Of a stretch of 64,000 bases of DNA, positions 44,221-57,181 are shown piece after piece. The first letter of the stretch is position 1; each line of letters begins with the position of its first letter. Below the pieces are notes generated by a model. The model was not told where the DNA came from. It searched no databases and saw only the letters and a list, made by a program, of their open reading frames with translations. A program made the position numbers and the translations under genes. This DNA comes from Bretschneidera sinensis (Eukaryota; Streptophyta; Magnoliopsida; Brassicales; Akaniaceae): positions 67,057,638-67,121,637 of the forward strand of contig CM043699.1 in assembly GCA_023935145.1 (NCBI GenBank), in the 5' to 3' direction.

Positions 44221-45933
44221 TATATATTATGAAGCAAACATAAGCAAGATGACAAAGGTATATCAGAAAGAAAATCATCACATAATCTAATCAAAGCATA
44301 ATTCAAGCAAGAAATGGGCATGTGAACATCCAATGGGCATAAATAAGATAGATAAGAGAGATATCCATGTTAATCTTTGCATGTTGTGATCATCATACAA
44401 TTTTCAAAGAAATAAAATTATCATATTTCAACATACAAAACATCAAATACGAACTAGAATCAAGCTAAATCATCAAATCAATCATATTTGGGAAAATAGA
44501 CATAAAGTTCATTTAATTAGATTCGCCAATTTAATCTTGTTTTTATGTTGTTTTCAAAGTATGAACATGTTTATTTAAGTGTAATTGATCATCACGTAAA
44601 ATCTCAAAACCATTGGATATCATATGCATTTAGAAATAAAAAATGAAAAATGAAACCCGAAAGGCATCAGGTGTGCATATCAATCTAGATTGGCTCCTTG
44701 GTCTAGGAACCAATCTAGACCGACTCCTCACCTGATGCGGGTAGAACCTTTGTTTTTCGATATTTTCACCACAAATCACTCCCTAGCATATTTCTAAGAA
44801 CAAAAATCAATGGGTTAGTTCATATAACACATATAAAAACTACTTTTAACAAGAAACATGTTTTGAACCCAAAATCAAAGCAAAATAGAAACTTTTCAAA
44901 ACATAAAATAATGATAAAAAAGCTAATTGAGATAGAGATTTTCACCTTTTCAAACTTATTACTAATGTTAAAAGTGCTTTGCGATGATTTTTAGCCTTCT
45001 TCATAGCTCTGTAATTTCTCAAATCGGATTCAAATGCTTAGTTTTCCCAAAATAATTTTATGGTCTCTTTTTGGCTTGCATCAAGAAGAACTTTGATGTG
45101 ATGGATTGATTGATGTTTCTGGTGTTGATGGCATTGATATTATAACAAGAATAACTTGCTTTAACTTACTTTTGGCTGAATTAATGGATGAAACTTATTC
45201 TAGAGCTTAATTGTTTGAGTTTTCTAGAGAGACAAAGAGTAGAAGAAGAAAAATTTAATTTTGAAAAAAAATCCCCTTTAAATCTGAAATTTGGAGGTAT
45301 ATTTATAGGTTTTAGGTGTTATAAGTGTAGCAGGATCATGAGACTTTGGTTTAGATCAACTAAAACACTTCAGTCTGATAAAACATAAGGTCCTAGAGGT
45401 TGAGAGGGACTCAAACTCCTAAAGAGGGATGAACATGGACACCTAAAATCGGAGAGTCACTCTAGACTGGTACCTAGGGCTAGGGAGCCATTCTAGAATG
45501 GTGCCTAGGGTTGAGAGCCACTCACGATTGATGCTTGGCCTGGGCACCACTCTAGAATGGTGTCCAAATCTAGGAGGCCCTCTAGATTGGTTCCTAGCTT
45601 GAGCACCATTCTAGAATGGTGTCTAGAGCTGGGAGCCACTCTAAAGTGGTGCCCACTAAGGTTGGCTCCCATTTTAAAACAGTACCCAATATCTAAACTT
45701 ACTGGATTAACTTGATTTCCTAGATCTAACCCTTATTTTAGGTGTAAACAACATCTATGTGCTTAATTTTCACTTTTAACATTATCTATCAAGTATTCTC
45801 AACATCAATCGCCAAATTCAAGCCACCATAATCCATTGTTCAATCCTTAATTATTTGATTCTTTGGGATTTTCATTGGTAACCAAGAAGAGATGACATTT
45901 ATGAATTAATGGGTGGAAAATGAGGTGTCTACA
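44209..45933 (-). repeat. Candidate LTR K
   Basis: The minus strand starts TGTAGACACCTCATTTTCC at 45933, a typical LTR beginning. A minus-strand TATA box CTATAAATA is at 45300-45308. ATCAT follows at 45934-45938 and also precedes a TG at 44204-44208, so a 1725-bp solo LTR is possible. The left end is doubtful, because the GAGTCGACAC module at 43877 could instead mark the element's primer-site side. Confidence 0.45.
45440..45690. repeat. Palindromic TCTAGA-centred repeats
   Basis: ACCATTCTAGAATGGT and close variants occur at about 45490, 45548, 45606 and 45640, spaced 35-58 bp and separated by GGAGCCACT- or GCCTAGGG-like words. Related CAATCTAGATTGG occurs at 44682. Each core is a perfect palindrome. 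The tract lies upstream of the minus-strand TATA box of candidate LTR K. Confidence 0.8.
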
Positions 45934-45938
45934 ATCAT

Positions 45939-47453
45939 CATATATATGGATAGAAACTAGCCATCACATTAAATTATATCAATTGAATAAATAACAACGA
46001 AAATTGCAAGGCCTAAACTCAATGAAAGCATAAACAAGCAAGAGTATAAGAGTTTTAATTGAATAAAAAGCAATCATATAAATTATCTTTCAAACAACAA
46101 ACAAACCATATAACTTAGGAGAATACAATAACTATCTCATATCAATTAAAGATTAAAATCACTCGTAATCATGACATAGAGGGTGCACGCACATATAAGC
46201 AAATAAATAGCATGTAGGATCATGCAGAAGCTAGAAAATGTGTGATTAATCATTCAGAAAATGTGAATATGATTATTAAAGCAAGATAACAACTTAATTG
46301 ATTTAATCATCAATTAAATCAAGTGATAAAGATGAATCATCAAAAGAAATCAATTCAAAGGGGATGCAATCATTATAGGTATGGACTTTGGGTAAACATA
46401 AATAAATAAGAGACATGGAAGTTGAACGATTACCTAAACATAAACTCACACATGCTCATATTATCATAAAGAATTAAATACATTTTTCTTTCTAAGGAGG
46501 ACACTTTCCTCCTCATATTTTCAAAACACCCACTTACATCCTTCGTCTTATTCAGAAATTCAAATTAAGAAGACAATTACCCAATTTCATGAAAAATATT
46601 ATTAATCAACCATTAAGAAATTAGTCAAACCTAATGCCATGTCATCAATTTTGGCTAGAAACCCGATTATACCCTTACTAGGAGATTTTATTTTTATTTA
46701 TTTAAAAAATATTAATTTCCTAATATTTACATTCATTTTTGGATTTGGCAACCAACTGTTTCTTCTTTTCTTCTTTATTTCTCTTTCATATCATACCAAT
46801 GGCTATTTTCCCTCTCTTTAAGTTCATCTTATTCTTTCTTCCTTCTCTAAGTTCATCATGATTTCCAGTCCTTATTGGGGATGCACACTAGAGATAAAGG
46901 AGGAGATCAACAATAATTTTCGGCATCACACAATGTGGAGGTTGCCATCACACAATGTAGAGAAAGAAAAAAAAGATGAAGGGAGAAAAATGAGAGAAAA
47001 AAGAAGGAAAAAAAGATAAAGATGAAGAAAGAAGAGAGGATGAACTGATTATTTAGAGGAGAGGCGTTTTTGGGGCAGTTACCATAAAAAAATAAGGGAG
47101 AAGAGATCTTGTAGTTAGGTTTTCAAATTTATGTTTTTTTTTTTTTTTTTACTTATGAGGTTTTATAAGTTAAATTAGTATAATTTGACTCCTATTTACA
47201 AGATGAATAAAACGGTGTGGTGGTTAAGCTTTGGTTTCCCAAGTCCAAACCTTCTTGCTATATTTTTTTTCTCATTTACTTTTTTTTTCCATTTCAAATT
47301 TACTCATGTGCATATATATATACACACACTCATGTTCTACATTACACAATTTAAACTTAAGCAAAAATAATCATACCATGAATGCATAAGATGCAAAATG
47401 ACGATGCATGGTAAAATGCATGTCAAAAGATTAAAATACCCCTATATGAGAAT
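45939..47453. other. AT-rich region, no gene recognised
   Basis: It contains a purine-rich run (46963-47040), a T-run at 47136-47150 and (TA)n/(CA)n near 47315. The right part is probably LTR of the element ending at 47465. Confidence 0.45.
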
Positions 47454-47502
47454 GCAAGTTTTACAATTCTATCCCCTTAATGAAATTTCGTCATCGAAAT
47501 TT
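47454..47502 (-). mobile_element. 3' end of a minus-strand gypsy element: pol end, polypurine tract, LTR start
   Basis: On the minus strand AAATTTCGATGACGAAATTT (47483-47502) resembles the end of pol in chromovirus-type gypsy elements. It is followed by AAGGGGATAG and then TGTAAAACTTGC, a plausible LTR start at 47465. No coding sequence could be followed to the right, and the LTR's far end was not found. Confidence 0.4.
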
Positions 47503-50500
47503 ACCTAAAGGCTAAAAAAAATACGCACTTTTTGAGTCCACATATTTTACTTACTACCCCACGCCCTCTCTACTATGTGGTTACGTCATTCACCGCATTA
47601 AAGAGATGATAAAGCATCAAACATGATCAACCTTATAATAATCATGATATATTATGGATACTTTACAAAGCAAAGGTCCTTTATCAACTCACCTAACACA
47701 AAATGAGCATAAGAGACGAGTCTCAATCATAATTCCTTAAGGGAACCTTAAAATACAGAGTCTTCTATAGTTCCTCTATTGACTCTAAGCTATCCTTACA
47801 TATATACTTTATAATGATATTTACATCCCCATGATCACCTGACTTAACCCTACAAGTTAAAGCACACCAACCTAATCCTAACCCATCGATGACCAGTAGT
47901 TCATCGCTCAACAACGACATCAAACATTCGAACTACACTAAAAGCTTCTACACCAGCCCGTAATGCATTCTCTAAGCTCAAAGTGGTATGCTTCAACTAC
48001 CTATTGATATATGGAAAGAATAAAATATTGAAATAGAGTCTAGATCCCAAAACTGGCTTATGTCTCAACTAAAAATTAACTTAATCTCAAGTCTCTCATA
48101 ATATCCTTTAGCTATAATATTATCTTCTTTAGTATAACATAATAAGATTTCGTTTATCTTTGCTTCAGTATATATTAATTATTGTAGCTATTAATCCTCA
48201 AATAGAATATTTGTTAAAACTCTCCAGATTTTTCGACCATAAAATTTTCAAATTTTAACTCTTCAATTAAGTCAATTAATGTTGAATATCATAACTCGAA
48301 TTAATCACTCCAAGAAGAATGTTTATCAGCCTAGCTGATTCTCATCGATATCATCTGAACTACAAACTTTATTTTCAAAGCAATTTATCATGTCTTCCTC
48401 TCATATATATATATACACACCATTTTGGATGATAACCACACTCACCATTAATAAATCTTATATCAATTATCAAATCCTAATTATTCAAAAGAATTAGTCC
48501 AACTTCATTTGAAGATTCAAAATCCTTGGTGACCTAATAATCATTTGTCCTAACTCTTTATACCTTGACTTTAATTTATATGATCTTTTCAATATTTCTT
48601 GATTATATTAAAAGCACACACAATTTTTAGCCTTTTAACTCCCTCTGCTCATAGCACTTATTCGATGACTCTGAGTCCAACCAATTTAGTTAGCTCTAAA
48701 AGTCAATTTTTTTCATCCATATAAGTCAAATCATGATTTTTTTTTATTTAAAATTGCACTCCCAATTTCCAAAATTATAAATGACCTTAAGTATAATATT
48801 TAATGATCTAGTAATACTTAAACGTCACCCGCTCTATGATTCAACACAACCTCATAGATTTTAATAAAATTGATAACCTTAATTTTCTTAACTCACGCCA
48901 TCAAGTCGAACACATGATTATTTTTCCAATCCACACTACCCAAATTTCAAAATACACTTACCAAAACTTAACCATTCCATAATCATGTTCCACTATTTGA
49001 ACCATAAAATGACTCTATGTTAGAGATCTTTTGAGTCTCTTAATTCATGCTAGAAGTCAAACTTTTCATCCAAGTTTATAACACCAATCAGTTATTCTTA
49101 TAATAACTCCTAAACAGTTAAAATTTCTAATCCACTATTAACACTCTTTACTACATTTCATATAGGTCTCACAAATTCCTAGTTGCAATCAATTAACCAC
49201 AAGGTATATATTTGAATCACTCTTCCAAGGCACTTATAGGAATATAAGCTTGTACTTAATCCAAAACTCCTTGATAAATTTATACAATTCGAGTTCTAAA
49301 AAGCTACCACTAACATCCATAATGGTCAAGCCACTTCCATACACAAAAGTATAAATAGTTGTATGTCAATATTAGGCAATCATAAATTAATTAAGCAAGA
49401 TAATATATGTAGACGACAACCAAAGCTCATTATCTTTCATACTCTTGTTCCTTGTATAAACTAATCCCCAACGAAGCATAGCCAATCAATTCTAAAGATA
49501 TATATTGACATCTTAACTTTAATTTATAAACATACCTATATCGAAGTCCACCAAAGTTCAAGATAGGTTCATATTTTATCACTAAAATAATTTAAGCCCT
49601 TAGGTTTACCAAACCAACTCCCCAAGTTTTTCACCTCCATTCCATCAATCTTTAAAATATTTTATCAAGATTGAAAGCTTTGAGCAAAAATTAAATTACT
49701 AAACTTTTAAACCAATTGAAAATCATGACCCAATTTTGTTTCCATTTTAACCTTAGCCATTGTATTTCGAAAACGTCTATCTCTTAATTATAAATAAATA
49801 TATTCTTTTCTCAAGTCCATTTATCCATTTATTAATCAAACAATAATGCTATAGACTAATTACCCCTTAATATAACTTTTCATCACTATATACTAGTCAC
49901 TTCCTTATCCACCTGGTTTCTCTTAACAATAACTATAACATTTAAATTAATCTTTTAACCTTAACTATATTTTCAAACTTCCATTTATCCACATTCCTAT
50001 CAAAATTACTGTCGGCCACTCTTTCAACTTAATAAAATAACACCTATGCCAAAATTACAACTAAGTCATTAACGGGTTTAATTCACAACATCATGTTTAT
50101 TGAGAGACCAATAATCCTTAGAAAATCACTTCAAATCCCATTTTTACACCATTTCATAGCAAGCATTACATATATCCACATTCATTACCCAAGATCCAAT
50201 AGTTTCTTCATTAAATTTACTCATCTTGTACCGTAAGTTACTAGTGTCAGCTCTAATATCTCAGTTTAACAAAGTCAATGACCGATACTGAATCAAATAT
50301 ATAACTTTTAAATTGGTCTTACTGTGATAATTTTCTCCAAACTTGAAGACTATTCATAAAAATCCTTATGCAAATAATTATATAGTATTATTAATATATA
50401 TGTTTTTATTAAGTGAGTCAATCTTAAAAAAACCTTATTATTTATAATCACTCTTTAAGCCAAGTACACAACATTGTTTTCTTTGATCTTTTTGCCTTAA

Positions 50501-51255
50501 AAGTAATATGTCTCCAAGTAATAACAATAGAATGTCTATCCTCTTTTAGTTAAGTTCATTAATAAACTTATTATTTGAATATGATTATCCCAAAAGCATA
50601 AGAAATTTTGCAATTCGTTAACTATAAATAAACAACACCATGCTTTTATTTATACTCTCCTACTTACGAAACCTTCATATTTACTCATAACTCCAACTGT
50701 AATAACCACAAGAATGACAAAAGAATTGAACAAAGCAAATGATGAACTAAAGTGAATATTCAAAACCCATATTGATATGCCTTAACTTACTACTCACAAA
50801 CTCAATAGAAATATGAAGAGGTAGAGCCATAAACTATGCCCTATTCACGATCATTAATGTCATCAATTCCCACATGGATAATTTACACCCCATAATAAAG
50901 TACACCAATGCCTCCAAATAACCAAGCAATAAAGAAATATAATTGCTCCACTAGGTACATCAAAAGCTCACTAGAACTAAGCCATTCAGACCCAAAGATC
51001 TTGATATACCCCACAAGTACCACAACGGGCAAAGCAATCACTAAGTATAATCTACGCCATAAAAGACACCTAACCTCGAGATTAAAGCAATTTGAACCTC
51101 TAAGCTTACTAGAAAACTTAACCCCAACTAAAACAACCTCTCCTAATTGGAATCCTCAAGAGATCAGTACAAACACATTTTTTTTCAATGCTAAAAAACT
51201 GTTCATTGAAAACCATTTCTCAAAACAACAAGGATCTACAAAACCTCAAACATAA
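47503..51255. other. AT-rich region, probably decayed retroelement interior
   Basis: No protein family was recognised on either strand. An open stretch at 50908-51255 (115 codons) has low-complexity composition and no family match that I can see. The stretch ends at a Met-tRNA primer site (51256-51267), so it may be the interior of a non-coding LTR element on the minus strand. Confidence 0.4.
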
Positions 51256-51267
51256 GCTCTGATACCA
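51256..51267 (-). promoter_or_regulatory. Primer-binding site (Met-tRNA) of an unnamed element
   Basis: Minus-strand TGGTATCAGAGC is a perfect 12-base match to the complement of initiator Met-tRNA 3' end. Confidence 0.65.
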
Positions 51268-51280
51268 AAAAAATAACAAA

Positions 51281-52360
51281 TGACCTCCCACTTGGCATAA
51301 TATTATCTACTTTGGCACACCAAGCCTTATGGCTTTAAAACGAGTTGTGTAAGTAGAGGTGATAAATCACAAAGAAACAGCCTAGTCACATCCTCTCTTG
51401 CTGATGTGGGATACCAAGACTTGTCCCCTATCTTGGGACGTCACAAGATCCATAAGATCCACCAAATAAATAAGACACCTTAATTTCTGAAAATACCCTT
51501 AATTATTTTTTATTTTCTCTCATTCTTATTCTCTTACATTTATTTCTCTCATCTCTACCAATTGTTTCTCTATTTACCTTTACACAGACCCCAAACCTAG
51601 AAAAATCTTAAACTCAGAGATTAAAACCGAAATACATAAACCAACACAACTCTATCTCTTTTAATCCTCACCAAATCTCTCTTTCTCATCTCCATCAATC
51701 ATTCGTAAACATTATGTTTATACCCTAAAGAACTCGACAAAAGAGAGAAACACTCATTTAGGACCATAAACTCTTACAAGAAATTAATATTTTCTTGGTC
51801 GTATAAACAAGACCCACAATTCAAATTCATTCTATTATCACTTTTTAAATAAAACCCAAATTGAAAAGCAAGCTCAATTATTAAAGGACAACAAAAAAAG
51901 AACCTTTCTATAGAATTGTGTTCGTGCAGAGAAGTAATTGATTTTTTCTATAATCGAAATCATAAGTTGTTATATTGGAAAGGGAGTCGAATAGAACCAT
52001 GCTGATCTGAGATACCGAGAGGGTAGAGAAACACATTATTGGAATAAAGACCATAAAAGTTCTATTTTCATCGTATGGACCTTGTATCATGTTAGAGTTA
52101 AAAGAGAAACTCATTTTTCATTGAAATTTTGTTTTGCAGTCCATTTGGAAATGAAGAAAGGTTACAAGTAATAACTATTTAGATAACTCCAAATACTTTA
52201 GCGTGTGAGCATATTGGCCTATGTTACATATGTATTAACAGTATAATATTTGACCACTTGACCCACCAATGTAACTTTGGTTTTTTATTTCAATAATTTC
52301 TTACGGTAGTGAGGGCACTTTATCCATAGCAGCTAGGCCCACTTAATACAGGTCATCACA
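51281..52360 (-). repeat. Candidate 5' LTR next to the Met-tRNA primer site
   Basis: In plus reading this runs from TGACCTCCCACTTGG to AGGTCATCACA. It includes the word GATGTGGGATACC (51410), which is also found in the A and B LTRs. The 13-base gap to the primer site is larger than usual, and no partner LTR was found, so the limits are tentative. Confidence 0.3.
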
Positions 52361-53471
52361 AAGTTAAGTTACACTCAATTATAAGTTACTGAAATTAGAG
52401 ATAGAATATTGAAATGACAGTTATGTTACAATACACTAGTATAAAATATTACTAAAAATGTAGTTAATAATCTCACATAAAATAAATACACCTTAATCAT
52501 ATGCATTTAATTAATCAACTAAAATTTGGTAAATTTTACCAACTAACCATATATTTTTTATGGAATAAATATTATAATAGATGCAAAGGTCTTGTGTTAT
52601 GTAATGACTCATACTCAGGAGAGGTAACCTTAGCGGGGTACATCATGATTTAAAAATATAATCAAATTTGTTCCTTTAAATCCTTTTAAAAAAATTTAAC
52701 TAGTAATGATAACACATAAAATTCTTGGCAAAATTCTTACTTTGAAAGATTTCAATATATAAAAATAGCATGATCCACTTAAACACAAATTTCTATATTA
52801 CTGTTTATGGATAACTTGTTCATAAATTCCAACAAAACCAATATCCATCAAATATCTATGAATCCCTTATCAAACTATTCATCTCAATTTCAAAAGTATA
52901 TAGAGCTCCATGCTCATATAGAAATTCTCATCTTAAAATTTAGTTTAAATAAATAAGAAATCTCAGTTACACGAGTTAACAAAATTAATTAAATCTAAAA
53001 AAGATTGACACCTTGAGGATGCCAAAGACTAGATTTTCACTAAGCACGTTCCAACAATAACTGGTAGATTGAGGAACAACGAACCAATAAACAGAATTGA
53101 AAGTAAAGTTAGGTAAGCTATACAACCTAGTGAGATAAAATAATTCCCTTTTTAGATAAAATCACGTCTATAGATCCTCTACACGTATCATACAATTACA
53201 TAAGAAGTAGGGGTTGGGATATATACACATATACTAGCATAAAGGTAACTTTACTAAAACAATTTATTAAATTTGACAATCAAACTTTGAAGTAAACTAG
53301 ATTTCAAAAGTTACAAAACATCTCATTAAAACTCTAATAGTTCACCTCAACATGAGCAACATTTTTTATTCTAAATACATAGTTGAAGATCAGTGACAAT
53401 AAAAAAATATGAAATCCAAAGTCAAACATAACCTACACCCCTCACTGGACCAAACATATCATATCACCCTT
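52361..53471. other. AT-rich flank, no feature recognised
   Basis: No gene, long repeat or LTR end was seen up to the F LTR at 53472. Confidence 0.5.
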
Positions 53472-54570
53472 TGTTGGAAATCACCTTGACAAGATGCCCA
53501 AATGGTGATCTTCCAAACATCCAAGTCTAGAATGACTTGTAGGAAGAAATACAACAATCAAAGAAAAGAACAGAAAATCAAAGAAAGAAAGAAAACAAGC
53601 AATTTGTTATCGAGGTTCGGCAATGTGCCTACGTCCCTGTGAGTTCCTCCAAACTCTCTGCACTAAATCAATGGTTCTTTACAAATACAGCAACCCTCTT
53701 CAAGAAGCTCAAGTTATTGAAGAAACCAAGAAGAGAAGAAAGGAAGAAGATAAGAACTAACAATGCTCTCTATCTAATCTAGATTTCTCTCTCTTTACAA
53801 CCAGCCTCACTACAATGAGTCCCTCTTGTGTTTGATCTTTACACTCTCACACAATTCTCTATTGTATTACAATTGATCTCAAAGTGTGTCACAAACTTGT
53901 GTTGTTCTATATGTTGAAAAATGAGGCTAGGAAACCCCTTTTATAGCCACCCACTTCTTGGTCATTCTTGAGATTCAATCATCACCCTTTGATCATGATT
54001 ACTACTTAATCATGGCTCTCCATCACTCCTAAGTGGTGCTGTGCATTTCAACCTTGCACCCATGCACCTAAGAGAGGGTTAAAACAGGCTGTCCATGTGT
54101 GCTTTACTTTGCCTAGCCCCTAGATGCTCAACAGGGCACAGTGCAGTACTGGTTAGAGTCCCTTTGCACACTCTCTGGGCGATACGGTGCTGGTGGGGAA
54201 CGGTGCGGTGCTGATGCGCATCAAGCACACCTTTTGGACGGTGCGGTGCTGACAGATGAGCGGTGCAGTGCTGGTGCATTTCTGGAGCCTTTATTCTATG
54301 CAATGCACCGCTGGTGAAGGGGCGGTGTGGCACACACTGATGCTGTCCCTTCACCAAGCTGTGCGCACACTCCTTCAGCTTGTGTGCAGAAGTGCGCACA
54401 CTAGTGCGTCTACCCTTACCTTGCTCCAAAGTGATGCACACACATGTGTGCAGACCTTTAACTTATTGAACTTTAATCTTCCAACCTTTGTTTAGACTTT
54501 AACCATCTTTGGACCATGTTTGGACATGTTTAAACCTTAATCATGTTTAAACCTTAGACAAATACCAACA
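53472..54570 (-). repeat. 3' LTR of F
   Basis: The LTR is 1099 bp. A minus-strand TATA box CTATAAAA is at 53939-53946. GGTGCGGTGCTG-type units repeat at 54130-54330, upstream of the TATA box in the element's direction. A GTGCGCACAC palindrome-rich stretch lies at 54355-54450. Confidence 0.93.
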
Positions 54571-54589
54571 ATCTCTACCTTTGTCTAAG
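54571..54589 (-). promoter_or_regulatory. Polypurine tract of F
   Basis: Minus-strand ACAAAGGTAGAGATT abuts the 3' LTR start TGTTGG. It is the copia-type position, with two pyrimidine interruptions. Confidence 0.65.
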
Positions 54590-54849
54590 CGTTTAAACCC
54601 AAACCATTGTGCAGAGAACTTTAGGATCCAAACTCATCTTGAGTCATCAATCAACCGACTCCATTCCTAAGAAGTCCAAGGCAATGATTGGACCTTCTTA
54701 GAGGTAGAACCTTAGTACCTAAATCTGCAGGACTTTCCTCTATGGTCTTTTTGTCAACATGAATGCATCATTTCGTACTATTTTCTGGAATGTAATGATA
54801 CTGAACATCCATATGCTTCATCCCCTTATGGAGCACCAGATTCCTCCAC

Positions 54850-55920
54850 AAGTGTCACGCACTTTGGCTATCCAAAAATACCACCATTTGCTCTTTTAGG
54901 ACCTCCCATTCGTCAAACAACCCTTTGCACCCCATAGCCTCCTTTATGGCTTCCGTAGCTGCTATGTATTCTGCCCTGGTTGTTGTAAGTGCTACCACTG
55001 ACTGCCACTGAGCCTTCAAATACCTCAGCAACCACTTCATCCTAAGCCAATACTTCTTTTTAGGATTACTCACCAATCTGCTGAGAACACCCATTGCCCA
55101 AGAAACCCTTAACCAGTTTCTCTCTTTTTCTTGGATTCTACACATCCCAAGGATCTTTTGTGTAAGGCTGAGATCTTTTCTCTCAAACTCCTCACTGAGT
55201 TGAGATGTAAACCTTTACATCATCTTCCTGCTGTTCTGAACCAACAGCCCATTAATGACATAGATGAGGATACTCACCATCTTATCCACCTTATGTCCAA
55301 GTGAGAAAGTTTCTGTGAAATCTATGTCTTATCTTCTTGTGAACCCATTCGCCACCAGCCTAGCCTTATTCCAAACTTAATCTCCTGGAGGGTTCCCTTC
55401 TTTGATCTTGTAAGTGCACTTACATCCTACAACTTTCTACTTTCCTGGAATTTTCATCAATTCCCAGAAGTTGTTCTTCATCAAAGAATCCATTTCTTCC
55501 TCCATAGCTAGCTTCCATCTTAGCGAATCCTTACATCCCATAGCATTAATGTAAGTCTCTTGTTCACTTATCTCTCATTTCATCCAAGGAGCTGCTACAT
55601 CCACAACATCCAAAAACCCAAATCTTAAAGATGGTCCGACTAGCCTTTCTTCCCGGTCCATTGTGAGCTAATAATCCTTCCGACTTACTGCATCAACCTC
55701 TTCTGGTTCTGCCTCCTCTTGAGTTTATTGAGCTTGGCCTTCATCCAAAGGCTCTACCTAGTCCGAACCTTCTTTGCTCCTCTACTCTACCTGAACCGAG
55801 TTCTCCTTGATGTGATGCTCTACAACTTCCAGACTGGTTTGCTCAGTAGCCCCTGCAGGGTTAGTTTTCTCCAAGTAGGAAAATAATAATTCATTAAAAA
55901 TAATATCCCTACTTATAATC
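54850..55920 (-). pseudogene. Copia reverse transcriptase and RNase H, deleted (F)
   Basis: Minus-strand fragments in order: an RT start (DSLMKNNFWELMK), a KIKEGNPPGD segment, ARLVANGFTRR then DIDFTETFS. A jump to VDKMVSILIYV follows, so most RT fingers and palm are deleted. Then come SQLSEEFERKDLS and, after another jump, RNase H-region sequence (VLSRLVSNPKKKYW, KWLLRYLK, VVALTTTRAEYIAATEA) ending FLDSQSA near 54855. Frames change several times. The RT catalytic Y-V-D-D box is absent. It cannot be active. Confidence 0.8.
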
Positions 55921-55924
55921 AGTT

Positions 55925-57180
55925 TCATGCCCTTCTTTCTAAGGACCACAACCTATATCCCTTAACCCCATCACCAAATCCTAGAAATACACATTTTCTA
56001 GATCCAGGGCTAAGTTTATCCTCTTTTTGATATGCGTATGCAGCACACCCAAAAGTCTTAAGGTTGTTTAATTCAGGGGGTTTTCCACTCCACATCTCCA
56101 TGGGAGTCTTGAGCTCTAAAGCTCTAGAGGGTGATCTATTTACCAAGTATGCAGCTGTATCCATAGCTTCTCCCCAAAAATATTCGGGTAATCCGGATCC
56201 ATTTAACATGCACATAACCTTTTCTATAAGGGTCTTATTCATCCACTCAACAACTCTACTTTGCTGAGGGGTTTCCACAAGCGTCCTATGTCTTAAAATG
56301 TCATTTAACCTACATAATTGATCAAGTTCTTGGTTAAAAATTTCTAAGCCATTACCAGTTCTTATCCCCTTAACTACTCTACCTATTTGAGTCTCTACCA
56401 GCCCTTTCCACACAACTAATTTATTCAAAGCATCTGATTTATTTTTAACCAAATAAACCCACACTTTTCTTGAATAATCATCAATTAAAGACAGAAAGTA
56501 AAAGCTATCTCCCTGTGTTGGTGTCCTTGCTGGTCCCCAAAGGTCTGCATGAATGTAGTCAAGAATACCCTTAGACTTGTGCACTCCGGTGTTGAAGCTG
56601 ACCCGGTGTTACTTCTCAAGAACACAACACTCGTAGAAATCAAGTTTCTCTACTTTGTCTCCACCAAGTAGGCCATCCTTGCTGAGAAATTGCAGGCCCT
56701 CTTAGCTCATATGTCCCAAGCGAGTGTGCCAAAGGGTTGCCCTATCCATCTCAGCCATCAAGCTTGCTGCTTAATCCTTGATTTCTATGTCTTCGATCAT
56801 CTTATAAAGTCCATCGTTTCTTGCTACCTTGATCACTACCAAAGATCCCTTGGCCACCTTGATCTTTCCTCCCTCTACTTTGCATGTATACCCCATGGAA
56901 TCCAACTGCCCCAATGAGATCAAATTTCTCTTCAAATCTGGAAGATACCTCACATTTTCTAGCAGCCTTGTCATTCCATCAAACATCCTCACCTGGATGT
57001 CTCTTGTGCCCCTCACTTAGTAAGAAATATCATTCCCCAAGAAAACCCTTTCATCATTGGTTTCCTTGAACCAACTCTGGTGAGGGCACATGTGATGAGT
57101 GCACCCAGAATACAAGATCCATTTCCTGCTACCTTCTTGCCCCTTGCTCACACCCGAGCACACAACAAGAACATCATCAT
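55925..57180 (-). pseudogene. Copia protease and integrase (F)
   Basis: From 57180 down: protease remnant with WILYSGCTHHMCPHQ, where the usual D-S-G reads Y-S-G, then RNLISLGQLDSMGY, the integrase zinc-finger region LWHTRLGHMS (one stop follows), and the core IHADLWGPA, RTGNGLEIF and TPQQSRVVEWMNKT. The second Asp of the usual R-x-D-N-G motif reads T-G-N-G, so that catalytic residue looks lost. The domain ends with FGCAAYAYQKEDKLSPGSRK and CVFLGFGDGVKGYRL. The longest open piece is 55925-56584. Confidence 0.85.
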
Positions 57181-57181
57181 C

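Noticed and set aside
44209..45933. Firm call of a solo LTR with target duplication ATCAT
   Set aside because: The right end is good, but ATCAT on the left also belongs to the inverted-repeat arm. Kept only as a low-confidence candidate.
50908..51255. 115-codon open frame
   Set aside because: Low-complexity AT-rich sequence next to a retroelement primer site. No recognisable domain or conserved partner.
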